Source of the DNA: Pseudomonadota bacterium
GTDB lineage: Bacteria; Pseudomonadota; Alphaproteobacteria; Azospirillales; Azospirillaceae
Assembly (NCBI GenBank): GCA_023416455.1
Contig: JAEZHQ010000376.1
Location: forward strand, 1 to 23,402
Length of the DNA: 23,402 bases
Reading direction: 5' to 3'
How positions within the stretch are numbered: the stretch's first letter is position 1; each line of letters starts with the position of its first letter. Shown here piece after piece: positions 21,935 through 23,402 of this stretch. Position numbers and translations under genes: made by a program. The notes below the pieces were generated by a model. That model made no database searches. It was not told where the DNA came from and was given only the letters and a program-made list of their open reading frames with translations.

Positions 21935-21966
21935 GTTGCAGCCAGAAACGCATCTGCCTATATCTC
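21935..21966 (+). promoter_or_regulatory. dnaK: RpoH-type promoter of dnaK
   Basis: GTTG (21935-21938), an 18-nt spacer, then CCTATATCTC (21957-21966). This fits the alphaproteobacterial RpoH consensus CTTG-N17/18-CYTATNTNNG except at the first and last positions. It also reads as sigma70 TTGCAG-17-TATATC. The leader to the dnaK ATG would be about 100 nt. It has the same first base change and the same 18-nt spacer as the hrcA promoter. Confidence 0.65.
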
Positions 21967-22074
21967 CGGCGACAGTCGTGATCCCACCCAACCGTTTCCA
22001 CTGACCCGATGGGGATGGCGGCGGTGCCGGAGCATACGGGCCGCCACGCATCTGCCGAACAACAGAGGCTGAAC

Positions 22075-23402
<1,328 letters not shown>

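Larger units (their letters stand above)
21514..22074. other. 561-bp intergenic region upstream of dnaK
   Basis: No convincing gene is present. About 21590-21870 is AT-rich and contrasts with the rest of the window. It holds a CtrA-type box (21703-21718), a CTTGAAA heptamer (21753-21759) without a matching -10, and several TATA-like stretches (TATATATAG near 21800, GTATAGGTATTC near 21825). The dnaK promoter follows at 21935-21966. The length would accommodate a small RNA or a second promoter, but I see no terminator that would define one. Confidence 0.5.

Noticed and set aside
21696..21981. Short plus-strand frames in the dnaK upstream region
   Set aside because: They start with TTG, lack ribosome sites and run through AT-rich promoter DNA.
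17258..22074. CIRCE element (TTAGCACTC-N9-GAGTGCTAA) for HrcA
   Set aside because: I searched the hrcA and dnaK upstream regions by eye and found no recognisable copy.

Overview
The window is very GC-rich DNA with alphaproteobacterial gene content. It fits a Rhodospirillales/Azospirillum-like chromosome. The evidence is the divergent rph-rdgB-hemW / hrcA-grpE neighbourhood, a dnaK further along, heat-shock promoters of the alphaproteobacterial RpoH type, a perfect CtrA-type box, and a DUF1127 small protein. I see no rRNA, tRNA, CRISPR array or insertion sequence. The assignment to this group is inference from gene content and motifs, not from a marker-gene comparison.

Left part (1-6.7 kb). 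The 3' end of an Rpn/DUF4351-like gene with a (GKAE)5 repeat comes first. Next are a small MarR-type regulator behind a short conserved-looking ORF, a DUF1127 protein, and a DkgB-like aldo/keto reductase. A two-gene RND efflux pump follows (membrane fusion protein then permease, read on the minus strand). Its promoter carries a strong TetR-type palindrome, but no TetR gene is present in the window.

Middle part (7.1-13.0 kb). This is the most unusual section. Two glycosyltransferases on the minus strand look like the mycobacterial galactofuranosyltransferases GlfT1 and GlfT2. They are divergent from an ABC exporter of the Wzm/Wzt type and a SAM-dependent methyltransferase on the plus strand. 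In Mycobacterium, GlfT1 is encoded between the same kind of exporter genes and makes the cell-wall galactan with GlfT2. The window therefore appears to hold a galactofuran polymerisation and export module in a Gram-negative alphaproteobacterium. UDP-galactopyranose mutase and the priming enzymes are not in the window.

Right part (13-23.4 kb). This is mostly housekeeping. A minus-strand operon runs rph > rdgB > hemW > folA > Tet-like MFS transporter, with short gaps or overlaps. Divergent from it run hrcA and grpE. A 2.9-kb stretch then separates grpE from dnaK. It contains a single-domain CheY-like response regulator, a DUF1848 protein, and two proteins I do not recognise. dnaK is cut by the end of the window. 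hrcA and dnaK carry near-identical GTTG-N18-CCTA(A/T)AT promoters, so they are probably under the same heat-shock sigma factor even though they are separated.
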